6,783 bases of DNA from JBCBEX01 sp038528235 (GCA_038528235.1 JBCBEX010000135.1:1-6783), one strand, 5' to 3'. Shown: positions 1 through 6,120, numbered from the stretch's first letter. Translations and numbers: made by a program. Notes: a model not told the origin generated them from the sequence alone.

Positions 1-157
1 CCGGAGCCGTCGGCAGGTTCATCTCAGACAGGGCAGCATCCAGTTCGTTGTCGGAGAGGTCCGCGACCTTTCCTGCCTCGAGATCTTGCTCCAAGGCATC
101 AATGTGCTGCCGCAACAGGCGCGCGGCCTGCTGGCTAGAGGCTTTGGGAGCAGACAT
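1..157 (-). CDS. Small unrecognised protein, N-terminal 52 residues (3' end outside window)
   Basis: An open frame starts at an ATG at 155-157 and reads leftward off the window edge without a stop. The visible 52 residues are hydrophilic and look largely alpha-helical. There is a Gln/Ala/Arg-rich first helix (around residues 9-17), an acidic helix (IDALEQDLEAG, 19-29) and a second acidic helix (LSDNELDAALSEM, 34-46). There is no signal peptide or membrane segment in this part. No Shine-Dalgarno sequence precedes the ATG. I do not recognise the family. It lies downstream of the sigma-like gene on the same strand, separated by 198 bases that carry a candidate promoter and an inverted repeat, so it probably has its own promoter. 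A role as partner of the sigma-like protein is possible from position only. Third codon positions are less GC-rich than in the pepA-pdxA genes. That it is a coding gene is fairly likely; its function is unknown. Confidence 0.6.
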   Translation of the reverse strand, partial: MSAPKASSQQAARLLRQHIDALEQDLEAGKVADLSDNELDAALSEMNLPTAP

Positions 158-213
158 GGCGAAAGAGGTTAGATACCGAAGACGGCCTGTAGAGAGTCGA
201 ACACACTCCGCAG

Positions 214-236
214 ACCCTAAATAACGACACTAGGGT
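214..236. promoter_or_regulatory. Inverted repeat ACCCTA-N11-TAGGGT, candidate operator
   Basis: ACCCTA at 214-219 and TAGGGT at 231-236 form a perfect 6-bp inverted repeat with an 11-bp spacer. The arm centres are 17 bp apart, so the two arms face nearly opposite sides of the helix, offset by about one and a half turns. It sits 57-79 bases upstream of the small gene that starts at 157 and overlaps the candidate -7 box at 216-223. The same hexamer occurs three times in front of the sigma-like gene. That it is an operator is inference; the repeat itself is seen directly. Confidence 0.4.
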
Positions 237-247
237 ATATCATCAAA
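216..247 (-). promoter_or_regulatory. Candidate Bacteroidota-type promoter for the small gene at 1-157
   Basis: Read on the minus strand, TTTG (247-244) is followed after 20 bases by TATTTAGG (223-216). This is a partial match to the known Bacteroidota primary-sigma pattern TTTG-N19-TAnnTTTG: the TA, the fifth-position T and the final G agree. Transcription would begin near 209, giving a leader of about 50 bases before the ATG at 157. The match is imperfect and found by eye. Confidence 0.25.
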
Positions 248-355
248 GATGTGACCATCGACGCATACAGCTGGTTTATCGGCGCAGAGGGGGAAGGTGA
301 AAGGAACACGCCGTCCACCGCGGCGGACCTTCTGTCCAACGCAGCAGACGCTCAG

Positions 356-1039
356 TCATTGCGTAGAGCGGTCCAAGCGACGCACCCCGGCCTTCATTCG
401 CTCGATGGCTCTGTAGATGTCAGGGTCGACGGGACAGTGGAGGAGGTGGGCGAGGTCGCGCGGCGGCAGGTCGGGGTCTTGGCGTCGCAGTTGCAGGATC
501 TGCAGCACCAACTCGTCGCCTTCGAACGCGCTGTAGATCTGCTGCCAGTGCTCGTCCTCGATCAGCTGCGCTTCCGGTGATGCTTCTGGGGTGAGAGGCT
601 CGCGTGACAGGTCAGCACTGTTCGCTACGGCTTTCGTTGCCATGTTGCTCACCTCTGAACTGATGGCCTGGATGATTCCGTAATACAGCTCGCGGTCGCG
701 CTCCGCAGCATCCGGCCCTGTATACCGCCGCTTGATGTTCCGGTAGCCTACCTCGCGCTTGTTCTCGGGCTCCAACAGCTTTCGGATGGCTTCGTGGACG
801 AGGCCCTCAGCGGACTCTACAAGGTGGCGACGTGAGCCCAGCCTCTTTCCGGCCACAGCCAGAAGGCGCGCTCCCCAGCGAGCCGGGTTGTCCCAGTTAC
901 GCGCGACCGCCTCCCGGATCTCGTCGGGGGTGTAGTGCTCATCCACGGGTACGAGATTGGTCAAAGGCCCAGGAGAAAGAGAGGATTCCAGCGCCCTTAA
1001 TCTTCGCGTCAGGAGCGAAAAAACCAAACTGCCTGACAT
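356..1039 (-). CDS. Sigma-70-like (ECF-type) transcription factor
   Basis: The protein has the two-part layout of small sigma factors. Numbered from the ATG at 1039 (227 aa), residues about 55-131 resemble region 2, including the AEGLVHEAIRKLL helix (77-89), equivalent to the AEDLVQEAFLRLL-type helix of ECF sigmas. A polar linker follows, then a region-4-like helix-turn-helix at about 190-222 (PPRDLAHLLHCP, then an Arg/Lys-rich recognition helix ending in VRRL). It should bind RNA polymerase or DNA and act as a regulator; its target promoters are unknown. No anti-sigma gene is recognisable, but a small gene follows downstream. The start is uncertain. A GTG at 1066 would add nine residues, but it overlaps the only Shine-Dalgarno-like sequence (AAAGGAG, 1072-1066), so I prefer the in-frame ATG at 1039. 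GC content looks lower than in the operon to its right. Region 2 similarity is weak, so it could be a sigma-like DNA-binding protein rather than a true sigma factor. Confidence 0.7.
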   Translation of the reverse strand: MSGSLVFSLLTRRLRALESSLSPGPLTNLVPVDEHYTPDEIREAVARNWDNPARWGARLLAVAGKRLGSRRHLVESAEGLVHEAIRKLLEPENKREVGYRNIKRRYTGPDAAERDRELYYGIIQAISSEVSNMATKAVANSADLSREPLTPEASPEAQLIEDEHWQQIYSAFEGDELVLQILQLRRQDPDLPPRDLAHLLHCPVDPDIYRAIERMKAGVRRLDRSTQ

Positions 1040-1065
1040 CGTGATAGAAATCAGCCCATTCCCCA

Positions 1066-1072
1066 CTCCTTT
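1066..1072 (-). promoter_or_regulatory. Shine-Dalgarno-like AAAGGAG ahead of the sigma-like gene
   Basis: On the minus strand AAAGGAG ends at 1066, where its last G is also the first base of an in-frame GTG. A GTG start there would leave no spacing. Six bases downstream is an ATG at 1059-1057 that is out of frame with the sigma-like gene and reads only ATG GGC TGA. The next in-frame ATG is at 1039, about 26 bases away. The site therefore does not settle the start, and it may instead serve a two-codon leader ORF. Confidence 0.35.
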
Positions 1073-1075
1073 CGC

Positions 1076-1126
1076 ACCCTATCTGGCTTGACCCTAGGCA
1101 GCGCAACTTCTGCCCCCGCCACCCTA
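1076..1126 (-). promoter_or_regulatory. Three direct copies of TAGGGT upstream of the sigma-like gene
   Basis: On the minus strand TAGGGT occurs at 1126-1121 (where it includes the TAG stop of the methyltransferase gene), 1096-1091 and 1081-1076. The start-to-start distances are 30 and 15 bp, an exact 2:1 ratio. The two copies nearest the gene lie 10-30 bases upstream of the GTG at 1066. The hexamer also flanks the promoter region of the next gene downstream (214-236), and I found no copy elsewhere in the window. This would suit an operator for autoregulation or a promoter element read by the sigma-like protein, both of which are inference. Confidence 0.4.
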
Positions 1127-1873
1127 CCGCTTCAGCACCCAGTGTATGCGCTCGGTCTCGCCTGCGGCTGGGTCCACAGAGAACCCGTCGTATGCCGCAA
1201 CCTCTCGCAAAGGCGACGCTGAGATCAGCGCCCGCATCTCGGCCAACGTGTAGGCGCGCTGCACATGCGTCTCCTCGTAGACCTCGCCCTGCACGGTGAG
1301 CCGGAAGGCGTTCGTGTGCAGCCGGGCCTCGGCATCGTAGGCGCTCGTGCGGACGTAGGCAAACTCGTCCGCCTCACCCTCGTCGTGGAAATAGTCCGCG
1401 TTGTTGAGCGAGTTGGCGGGCGTGCTCTGGTCCACGACGAACACGCCGTCCTCGGCAAGCAGGCGCGCCACGTCGGCGAAGAGCCCCGCTACGTCGGCCT
1501 CGTCGAGGAGGTAGTTCAAGCCGTCGTAGAGCAGAAGCACCACGTCGAACGGCGCGCCGAGGGCGACGGGGTCGAGCGCGGCGAAGTCGGTGACACGGAA
1601 GCGGACGTGGGCCTCGGGGTGCAGCGGGCGCTTGGCCTGGGCGACGCGCACCATGGAGGAGGCCCCGTCGGTGGCGAGGAAGTGATAGGGACCGTAGGGC
1701 TGGAGAGCAAACGCCAGCGAGCCTGTCCCGCAGCCGAGTTCGAGCACCGCCTCGGCGTGCGGAGCGTGTGCCTGGATCAAGTCCTCGACGTACGCCGCCC
1801 AGTCGTCATAGTCGACGTGCGCCATCACGACATCGTAGCCAGCCGCGAGCGCGGAGTAAGGATCGGTCTGCAC
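1124..1873 (-). CDS. Class I SAM-dependent methyltransferase
   Basis: The 249-aa product has the seven-strand methyltransferase fold by motif. The SAM-binding glycine loop is VLELGCGTGSLAFAL (43-57), the acidic residue binding the ribose is Asp69 (LATDGASSM), the adenine-contact acidic position is Asp96 (VTDFAAL), and motif IV is FDVVLLLYDGLNYLL (109-123). The N-terminus, YSALAAGYDVVMAHVDYDDW, is typical of the YqeM-like branch, in which a YD and a D-Y-x-x-W precede the fold. The methyl acceptor cannot be deduced. The frame is open upstream to a TTG at 1948, but that extension would translate the GAGGGTC tandem repeat into DPRPST-type residues. I therefore chose the GTG at 1871-1873 (M-Q-T-D-P-Y-S), which starts where homologous proteins usually start. 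No Shine-Dalgarno is visible. It is the last gene of the pepA-pdxA run, about 91 bases after pdxA, with 57-84 bases to the sigma-like gene. Fold confidence is high; start confidence is moderate. Confidence 0.88.
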   Translation of the reverse strand: MQTDPYSALAAGYDVVMAHVDYDDWAAYVEDLIQAHAPHAEAVLELGCGTGSLAFALQPYGPYHFLATDGASSMVRVAQAKRPLHPEAHVRFRVTDFAALDPVALGAPFDVVLLLYDGLNYLLDEADVAGLFADVARLLAEDGVFVVDQSTPANSLNNADYFHDEGEADEFAYVRTSAYDAEARLHTNAFRLTVQGEVYEETHVQRAYTLAEMRALISASPLREVAAYDGFSVDPAAGETERIHWVLKR

Positions 1874-1882
1874 GGGTGGTCT

Positions 1883-1919
1883 GAGGGTCGAGGGTCGAGG
1901 GTCGAGGGTCGAGGGTCGA
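1883..1919. repeat. Heptamer tandem repeat (GAGGGTC)5
   Basis: Five perfect, back-to-back copies of GAGGGTC occupy 1883-1917, followed by a partial GA. On the coding (minus) strand it reads GACCCTC. It lies in the gap between pdxA and the methyltransferase, 10 bases upstream of the preferred GTG start at 1873. The unit length is not a multiple of three, so a copy-number change would shift frame if this stretch were translated from the upstream TTG. The perfection of the copies suggests recent expansion. Confidence 0.9.
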
Positions 1920-1964
1920 AAGGTGCCGAGCCCTTCACGGGCCGTCAAGCGGACTGTCTACTCT

Positions 1965-3101
1965 TCACGCCGAACCCCTCGCTCTGCGCTGTGCAATCGC
2001 GGCGGCCAGCCGGGCGGCTTCCAGCATGCTCCCCGCCCGCGCGACGCCGCGTCCAGCGATGTCGAACCCCGTGCCGTGGTCGGGCGAGGTCCGCACGATG
2101 GGCAGCCCGCCAGTGACGTTGACCCCACCGCCCATCGCGAGCGCCTTGAACGGCGCGAGGCCCTGGTCGTGGTACATCGCCAGGATGCCGTCGCAGCGGG
2201 TCCAGCCGCGCTGCCCGAAGAACCCGTCGGCGGCATACGGGCCAACCGCGTCGAAGTCGGCGTCTGGGTCAGCGCCTGGGTCAGCGCCTGGGTCGGCGGC
2301 GAGCGCGTCCAGGACGGGGCGGATCGTGTCGATTTCCTCGCGCCCGAGGACGCCGCCGTCGCCCGCATGCGGGTTGAGGCCGAAGACCGCGATGGTGGGG
2401 CGCACGATGCCGAAATCGCGTCGGAGGCTCTCTGCAAACAGCACGAGCTTGGTCCGAAGCAAGTCGATGGTGAGACGCGTGGCAACCTCGGCGACGGGGA
2501 CGTGCGCCGTCACGAGCGCCACACGCAGCGGGTGCTCGGCCAAGGCGTCGCGCTCTGTGCAGAGGATCATCAGCACGGCGTCCGCGCCTGTGCGCTCCGC
2601 GAGGAACTCGGTGTGGCCGGGGACGGCATAACCCGCCAGGGCGATCGCCTCCTTCGAGATCGGCGCCGTCACGAGGGCATCGGCCGCGCCGCGCTGACAC
2701 AGATCGATGCCCGCCGCGACGGCCTCCATCGCCAGCGCTCCGCCCCCGGCGGTCGTCGCGCCAAACTCGGGCGCGGGTGCCGAGCCGGGCCGCAGTTCGA
2801 GGACTGGCACCGGAGCCTCGGCGTCCAGCGGGGCCGCGAGCAACTCTGGGAGGTCCGTCTCGCTCACCGGCACGAGACGGGGCAGCGTGAGGCACGCGTT
2901 GTCGGGGTTCGCAACGATGCGCTCAGCGTGGGCCCGTAGCGCCGTGATCGACCCGGTCACGGCAGGCCGGACCTGCTCTCGCAGCGCGGGGTCGGCGAGC
3001 GTCTTTAGCACCACCTCCGGCCCGATGCCGTTGGGGTCTCCCGACGAAAAGACAAGACGAGGGCGCACGCGGCTTCCGGATGGATGGGACGGCTCGACCA
3101 T
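1965..3101 (-). CDS. pdxA: 4-hydroxythreonine-4-phosphate dehydrogenase
   Basis: PdxA oxidises 4-phosphooxy-L-threonine with NAD(P)+. The product decarboxylates to 3-amino-2-oxopropyl phosphate, which PdxJ joins with deoxyxylulose phosphate to make pyridoxine phosphate, in the cytoplasmic DXP-dependent vitamin B6 pathway. Family marks are in order: GDPNGIGPE (21-29), TAPISKEAI (145-153), GHTEF with metal ligand His163, VTAHVPV with His200, GLNPHAGDGG (241-250), MYHDQGLAPFK with His311, and TSPDHGTGFDIAG (338-350). The three histidines match E. coli His166, His211 and His266. At 378 aa it is longer than the roughly 330-residue E. coli enzyme. Part of the excess is an N-terminal tail of about 14 residues and part is an Asp/Pro/Gly/Ala insert (about 270-283) encoded by a 12-bp tandem repeat. 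The ATG at 3099-3101 fits; there is no Shine-Dalgarno. It begins 33 bases after the GWxTD gene, so the two are probably co-transcribed. All active-site residues are present and it should be functional. Confidence 0.96.
   Translation of the reverse strand: MVEPSHPSGSRVRPRLVFSSGDPNGIGPEVVLKTLADPALREQVRPAVTGSITALRAHAERIVANPDNACLTLPRLVPVSETDLPELLAAPLDAEAPVPVLELRPGSAPAPEFGATTAGGGALAMEAVAAGIDLCQRGAADALVTAPISKEAIALAGYAVPGHTEFLAERTGADAVLMILCTERDALAEHPLRVALVTAHVPVAEVATRLTIDLLRTKLVLFAESLRRDFGIVRPTIAVFGLNPHAGDGGVLGREEIDTIRPVLDALAADPGADPGADPDADFDAVGPYAADGFFGQRGWTRCDGILAMYHDQGLAPFKALAMGGGVNVTGGLPIVRTSPDHGTGFDIAGRGVARAGSMLEAARLAAAIAQRRARGSA
2261..2296. repeat. Three-copy 12-bp tandem repeat inside pdxA
   Basis: Units at 2261-2272, 2273-2284 and 2285-2296 follow the plus-strand consensus CGCCTGGGTCAG with one difference each in the outer copies. 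On the coding strand they give a P-G-A-D-type repeat (PdxA residues about 270-282) between the EEIDTIRPVLDAL helix and GPYAADGFF. The unit is a multiple of three, so copy-number change keeps the frame. It lies in a surface loop region by comparison with E. coli PdxA, away from the metal histidines. Confidence 0.8.
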
Positions 3102-3134
3102 GATAGAGCGTGGGGCGGGGATCGCGTTCGGTGA

Positions 3135-4535
3135 TCAGTCTACACGCTGGAGTGGTTCGCCGGGGGCGGTTGCCTCGAAGGTGTAGCGCCGTCCGTCGGC
3201 ATAGGTCCATACCTCGCGCGGGCCGCCACCCGTGGGCAGCGTGCGGTCGATGTTGGCCGGCGGCCCCTGGCGTAGCCACATGCGGCCCTGCTCGGTCGCA
3301 TAGCCGTCGAGTGGGCCGTTCGGCGTGGTGCGAAAACGGACAGCGGCCTCGTCGACACGCGCGTAGAACTCGGCCATGAGCTCGTTGAAGGGCGTTCCGG
3401 GCGATGGGTCGCGCTCGTCCCAGAACGCAGCCAGCCGCTCCCACTTCCGATTCCCCCGCCCCCGTTTGATCTCTCGGATCTCGTCGTCCACAGCGATGGC
3501 ACGTAGAGCCTCGAAGGCGACGTCCTCGTCCTGCATCGAACGTGGCTTCGTCGGCCAGACGACGGCCAGCGTCTCTGTGACGGGATCGAGACCAGTGCCA
3601 GGCAGCGCGATCTCGACCGTGTAGCTGCCTTCGTCTAGCGCCGACACGTCGAAGACGCCGAGGCGTAGCGGCGTCCCCGACGGCGCGAGGGCAAACGCGA
3701 TCTGGCCCGGCGCCGCGCCCAGCTTGCCGAGGTCGAGGCCGAACGTAGCCGGCAGGGTGGCCACGGGCTGCGTGTCGGAGCGCAGCGTCTGTCCGCTGTC
3801 GTCGCGCAGGGTGAAGCGCACCGTCGTTGCCGTGCTCGGGAGGTGCATCGGGACGAGGAGTGCCGTCGGCCGGTCGAAGGGCGCGGCACGTCCCGCCGCC
3901 GCCAACCGAAACGTCAGCGTCGACCGCTCCTGCGACGACGGCCGCTCGACCACGACCGGGTGCCCCATGGCGGGCTGCTCGAAGTCGGGCACGTGCCCGA
4001 GCGTGCCCTCCACATCGCGGCTGTCGCTGCCGCGCGCCAACTGGATCGTCAGGAAGTACTTCGGGAAAACGCCAGCGCCCCACGGCACGCCGAAGAGCGA
4101 GATGTGCCGCCGCCGGGGGTCCTGCGTGGCGGCGTAATCGTCGGCGAGGGTGGTGAGGTAGAGACGCCCTCCAGGGGCCGTTGCGACCGAGCCCTGGACG
4201 GTAGCGATGACGTTGACGTCGGCCTCGTAGCGCCCGTCGGCGCGCTGGGCGAACGCGAGGCGCGGGTAGGGCACGCTCACGGCAAACAGCAACGCCGTCC
4301 CGTCGATAGCGTCGCCGCGCGCGACCGGCAGCGCCATCGCCTCGTGCTGCACCGGCGGCGGCGCGAAGGCCCAGCCCGCAGCGTCCTGTGAGATCGCGGG
4401 CGTAGCCATGACGGTCAGCAACCACATCAACGCCGCGAGGCGCCGGATGTGTGAACGTGTCGACGTGCGAACGTGCGGACGCAGACCCGAGCCAGAGCTT
4501 TGCACGTTCAGACCCTCATGCGTGCATCCGTTCAT
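3135..4535 (-). CDS. GWxTD-domain protein, predicted exported
   Basis: The 466-aa product carries a C-terminal GWxTD-type domain: FWDERDPSPGTPFNE (371-385), EFYARVDEA (389-397), GYATEQGRMWLRQGPP (411-426) and EVWTYADG (441-448). This follows the family pattern W-x-x-RDP-x-P-x-T...NE...YYxRV...GWxTDRGRxYIxxGPP. The name-giving motif is degenerate here, reading G-Y-A-T-E. The family is known from Bacteroidota and relatives and its function is not established. A hydrophobic segment (LAALMWLLTVMATPAIS, 33-49) preceded by Arg31-Arg32 looks like a Sec signal peptide with likely cleavage after Ser49. There is no lipobox Cys. The middle (about 80-330) looks beta-rich. The ATG at 4535 starts only 5 bases after the pepA stop, which favours translational coupling. 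However, residues 19-29 are translated from an 8-bp repeat, giving an unusually long 32-residue n-region, so a later start such as GTG at codon 11 is possible. The downstream neighbour is pdxA. Confidence 0.82.
   Translation of the reverse strand: MNGCTHEGLNVQSSGSGLRPHVRTSTRSHIRRLAALMWLLTVMATPAISQDAAGWAFAPPPVQHEAMALPVARGDAIDGTALLFAVSVPYPRLAFAQRADGRYEADVNVIATVQGSVATAPGGRLYLTTLADDYAATQDPRRRHISLFGVPWGAGVFPKYFLTIQLARGSDSRDVEGTLGHVPDFEQPAMGHPVVVERPSSQERSTLTFRLAAAGRAAPFDRPTALLVPMHLPSTATTVRFTLRDDSGQTLRSDTQPVATLPATFGLDLGKLGAAPGQIAFALAPSGTPLRLGVFDVSALDEGSYTVEIALPGTGLDPVTETLAVVWPTKPRSMQDEDVAFEALRAIAVDDEIREIKRGRGNRKWERLAAFWDERDPSPGTPFNELMAEFYARVDEAAVRFRTTPNGPLDGYATEQGRMWLRQGPPANIDRTLPTGGGPREVWTYADGRRYTFEATAPGEPLQRVD
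4449..4480. repeat. Degenerate 8-bp tandem repeat, consensus GTGCGAAC (4 copies)
   Basis: Four adjacent octamers at 4449-4456, 4457-4464, 4465-4472 and 4473-4480 each differ from GTGCGAAC by zero to two bases. The repeat lies inside the 5' end of the GWxTD gene and is read as Arg/His/Thr/Ser-rich residues 19-29, just before the signal-peptide core. Because the copies have diverged, slippage today is less likely than for the heptamer repeat at 1883. Confidence 0.75.
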
Positions 4536-4540
4536 TTCGC

Positions 4541-6067
4541 TTACAGCTCGAAGCCAAGTGACGGGTCATAGTGCCGGAGCACGTCCACGAGCAGGCGCAC
4601 GCCGAAGCCGGTGCCGCCTTTCGGCGCATAGGGCCGGTGCTCGCCGATGAACGCTGGCCCGGCGATGTCGAGGTGAACCCACAGATAGCCCTCGGGGTAC
4701 CCCGTGAAGTGCTCCAAGAACTTCGCGGCGGTCACGGTGCCTGCCTCACGCCCACCGACGTTCTTCCGGTCGGCAACGTCGCTCTTGAGTTGCTCGGCGT
4801 AGAGGTCGTACATCGGCAGCGGGGCGACGAGGTCGCCGGTGCGGCGTCCCGCCTCCACGAACGCATCGAGGCGGTTAGCGGCCCCGTCGGTCGCGCTGGT
4901 GAGGACGGCGCCGACCTTCGTGCCGAGCGCGACGACGGCCGCGCCCGTGAGCGTGGCCACGGAGACGCAAAACGCGGGATCGTAGCGCTTGGCGTAGCTC
5001 AGCGCGTCGGCGAGGAGCATGCGGCCCTCAGCGTCGGTGTTGAGCACCTCCACGGTCGAGCCGTCGTGCATCGTCACCACGTCGCCGGGGACGTAGGCGC
5101 GACCGCCCGGGCGGTTGTCCGTGGACGGCACGAGCCCGATGATGTGCAGCGGGAGGCCGAGTTGCGTAGCCGCCGCCACAGCCCCGATCACCGCGGCCCC
5201 GCCCGCCATGTCGGCCTTCATCTTGTCCATTGAGTTCTTCGTCGGCTTGAGCGAGAGCCCGCCCGTGTCGTAGGTGACCGCCTTGCCGACGAGCACGATG
5301 GGGCGCTCGTTGTGCGCGTCCTTCGGCTTGTGCTCCAACACGATGAACGCCGGGTCGTCGAGGCTGCCTCGGTTGACGGCGAGCAGCCCGCCCATGCCTT
5401 CCTTCTCGATCTGCTTCTTGCTCCACACGTCCACGGAGAACCCGTGTGCCTTGCCCAGCGCCTCCGTCTCCTCGCCCAGCGTCGTAGCCGTCAGGTCTGC
5501 CGCAACGGTGTTGACGAGGTCGCGCGCAGCGCACGTGGCCTGCGCCGTGGCGAGCGCACGCTCGGCGGCATGGCGGACCGGCTCGTCCTCGCGCTCGGTG
5601 ACGAGCGTGAGCGTCTCGATCTCGGGGACGGGCTCGCCGGTGGTGCGGTAGCGCTCGTAGCGATAGCTCCCAAGCACGAACCCTTCGATGAGGGCCGCCG
5701 CCTCCTCGGAGCCGCGCCCCGGCGGCAGCACGATGCCGACGCGCGTGGCCTTGTAGCTCCGCGCCAGCTTGCCGCCCCGCCCGGCAGCCCGGCGGAGGCG
5801 TTCGAGTTCGTCGCCGGTGTCTGCGCCGGTCCCCGTCCCGGTGCTGCCTGGCTGGCCCAGGCCGCACAGCGCGATGCGGTCGGCAGCGCGGGCAGGCGGG
5901 TAGAACACGACGGGCTCGGTGCCGCGATCAGCATCGTCGGCCGCGCGGGCATAGGCATCGCCGAAAGCAGCGCGCAGCGGCAGCTCGGCCTCGCTGGGAT
6001 CGTCAGGGACGATGAGCAGGTCCGCTTCGAGCGTGGCGGGGTCGGCGTGGAGAACCGTGAGCGTCAT
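4541..6067 (-). CDS. pepA: Leucyl aminopeptidase (M17 family)
   Basis: This is a 508-aa cytosolic, probably hexameric, two-metal aminopeptidase that removes N-terminal residues from peptides. Catalytic-domain signatures are complete. VGKAVTYDTGGLSLKP (260-275) supplies Lys262, Asp267 and Lys274; MKADMAGGAAV (283-293) supplies Asp286; and NTDAEGRMLLADAL (343-356) supplies Asp345, Glu347 and Arg349. These match the metal and catalytic residues of E. coli PepA (Lys270, Asp275, Lys282, Asp293, Asp352, Glu354, Arg356). The loop between Lys274 and Asp286 has one residue more than in E. coli (KPTKNSMD). The N-terminal macro-like domain (1-170) is less conserved and has a Gly/Thr-rich loop (TGTGTGADTGDE, 76-87). 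I chose the ATG at 6065-6067 because it gives the usual family length of about 500. The frame stays open further upstream to 6529, but that stretch overlaps the divergent gene. No Shine-Dalgarno is seen. It is the first gene of the minus-strand run, 5 bases ahead of the GWxTD gene. In some bacteria PepA also binds DNA; that cannot be judged here. Confidence 0.96.
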   Translation of the reverse strand: MTLTVLHADPATLEADLLIVPDDPSEAELPLRAAFGDAYARAADDADRGTEPVVFYPPARAADRIALCGLGQPGSTGTGTGADTGDELERLRRAAGRGGKLARSYKATRVGIVLPPGRGSEEAAALIEGFVLGSYRYERYRTTGEPVPEIETLTLVTEREDEPVRHAAERALATAQATCAARDLVNTVAADLTATTLGEETEALGKAHGFSVDVWSKKQIEKEGMGGLLAVNRGSLDDPAFIVLEHKPKDAHNERPIVLVGKAVTYDTGGLSLKPTKNSMDKMKADMAGGAAVIGAVAAATQLGLPLHIIGLVPSTDNRPGGRAYVPGDVVTMHDGSTVEVLNTDAEGRMLLADALSYAKRYDPAFCVSVATLTGAAVVALGTKVGAVLTSATDGAANRLDAFVEAGRRTGDLVAPLPMYDLYAEQLKSDVADRKNVGGREAGTVTAAKFLEHFTGYPEGYLWVHLDIAGPAFIGEHRPYAPKGGTGFGVRLLVDVLRHYDPSLGFEL

Positions 6068-6120
6068 GGGTACGAGCCGGAGAAAGGGGGGAGGCAGGAG
6101 GGAGAGGGCTTGAGGCGGCC

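Noticed and set aside
313..328. GC-rich near-palindrome just past the sigma-like gene, considered as a terminator
   Set aside because: The dyad has no loop, contains a mismatch, and is not followed by a T-run on the minus strand.
251..580. 109-codon plus-strand frame opposite the end of the sigma-like gene
   Set aside because: Most of it is antisense to the helix-turn-helix coding part, and no protein family is recognisable.
1874..1948. N-terminal extension of the methyltransferase from the TTG at 1948
   Set aside because: It is mostly a translation of the heptamer repeat, and homologous proteins start near the Y-S-x-L-A-x-x-Y-D segment; the GTG at 1873 fits better.
1265..2116. 283-codon plus-strand frame over the methyltransferase
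   Set aside because: It is antisense to conserved SAM-binding motifs, and its composition is a mirror of that gene.
2923..4425. 500-codon minus-strand open frame overlapping the GWxTD and pdxA genes
   Set aside because: It is Arg/Gly/Ala-rich with no recognisable domain and lies in a shifted frame over two well-supported genes; long stop-free shadow frames are normal at this GC content.
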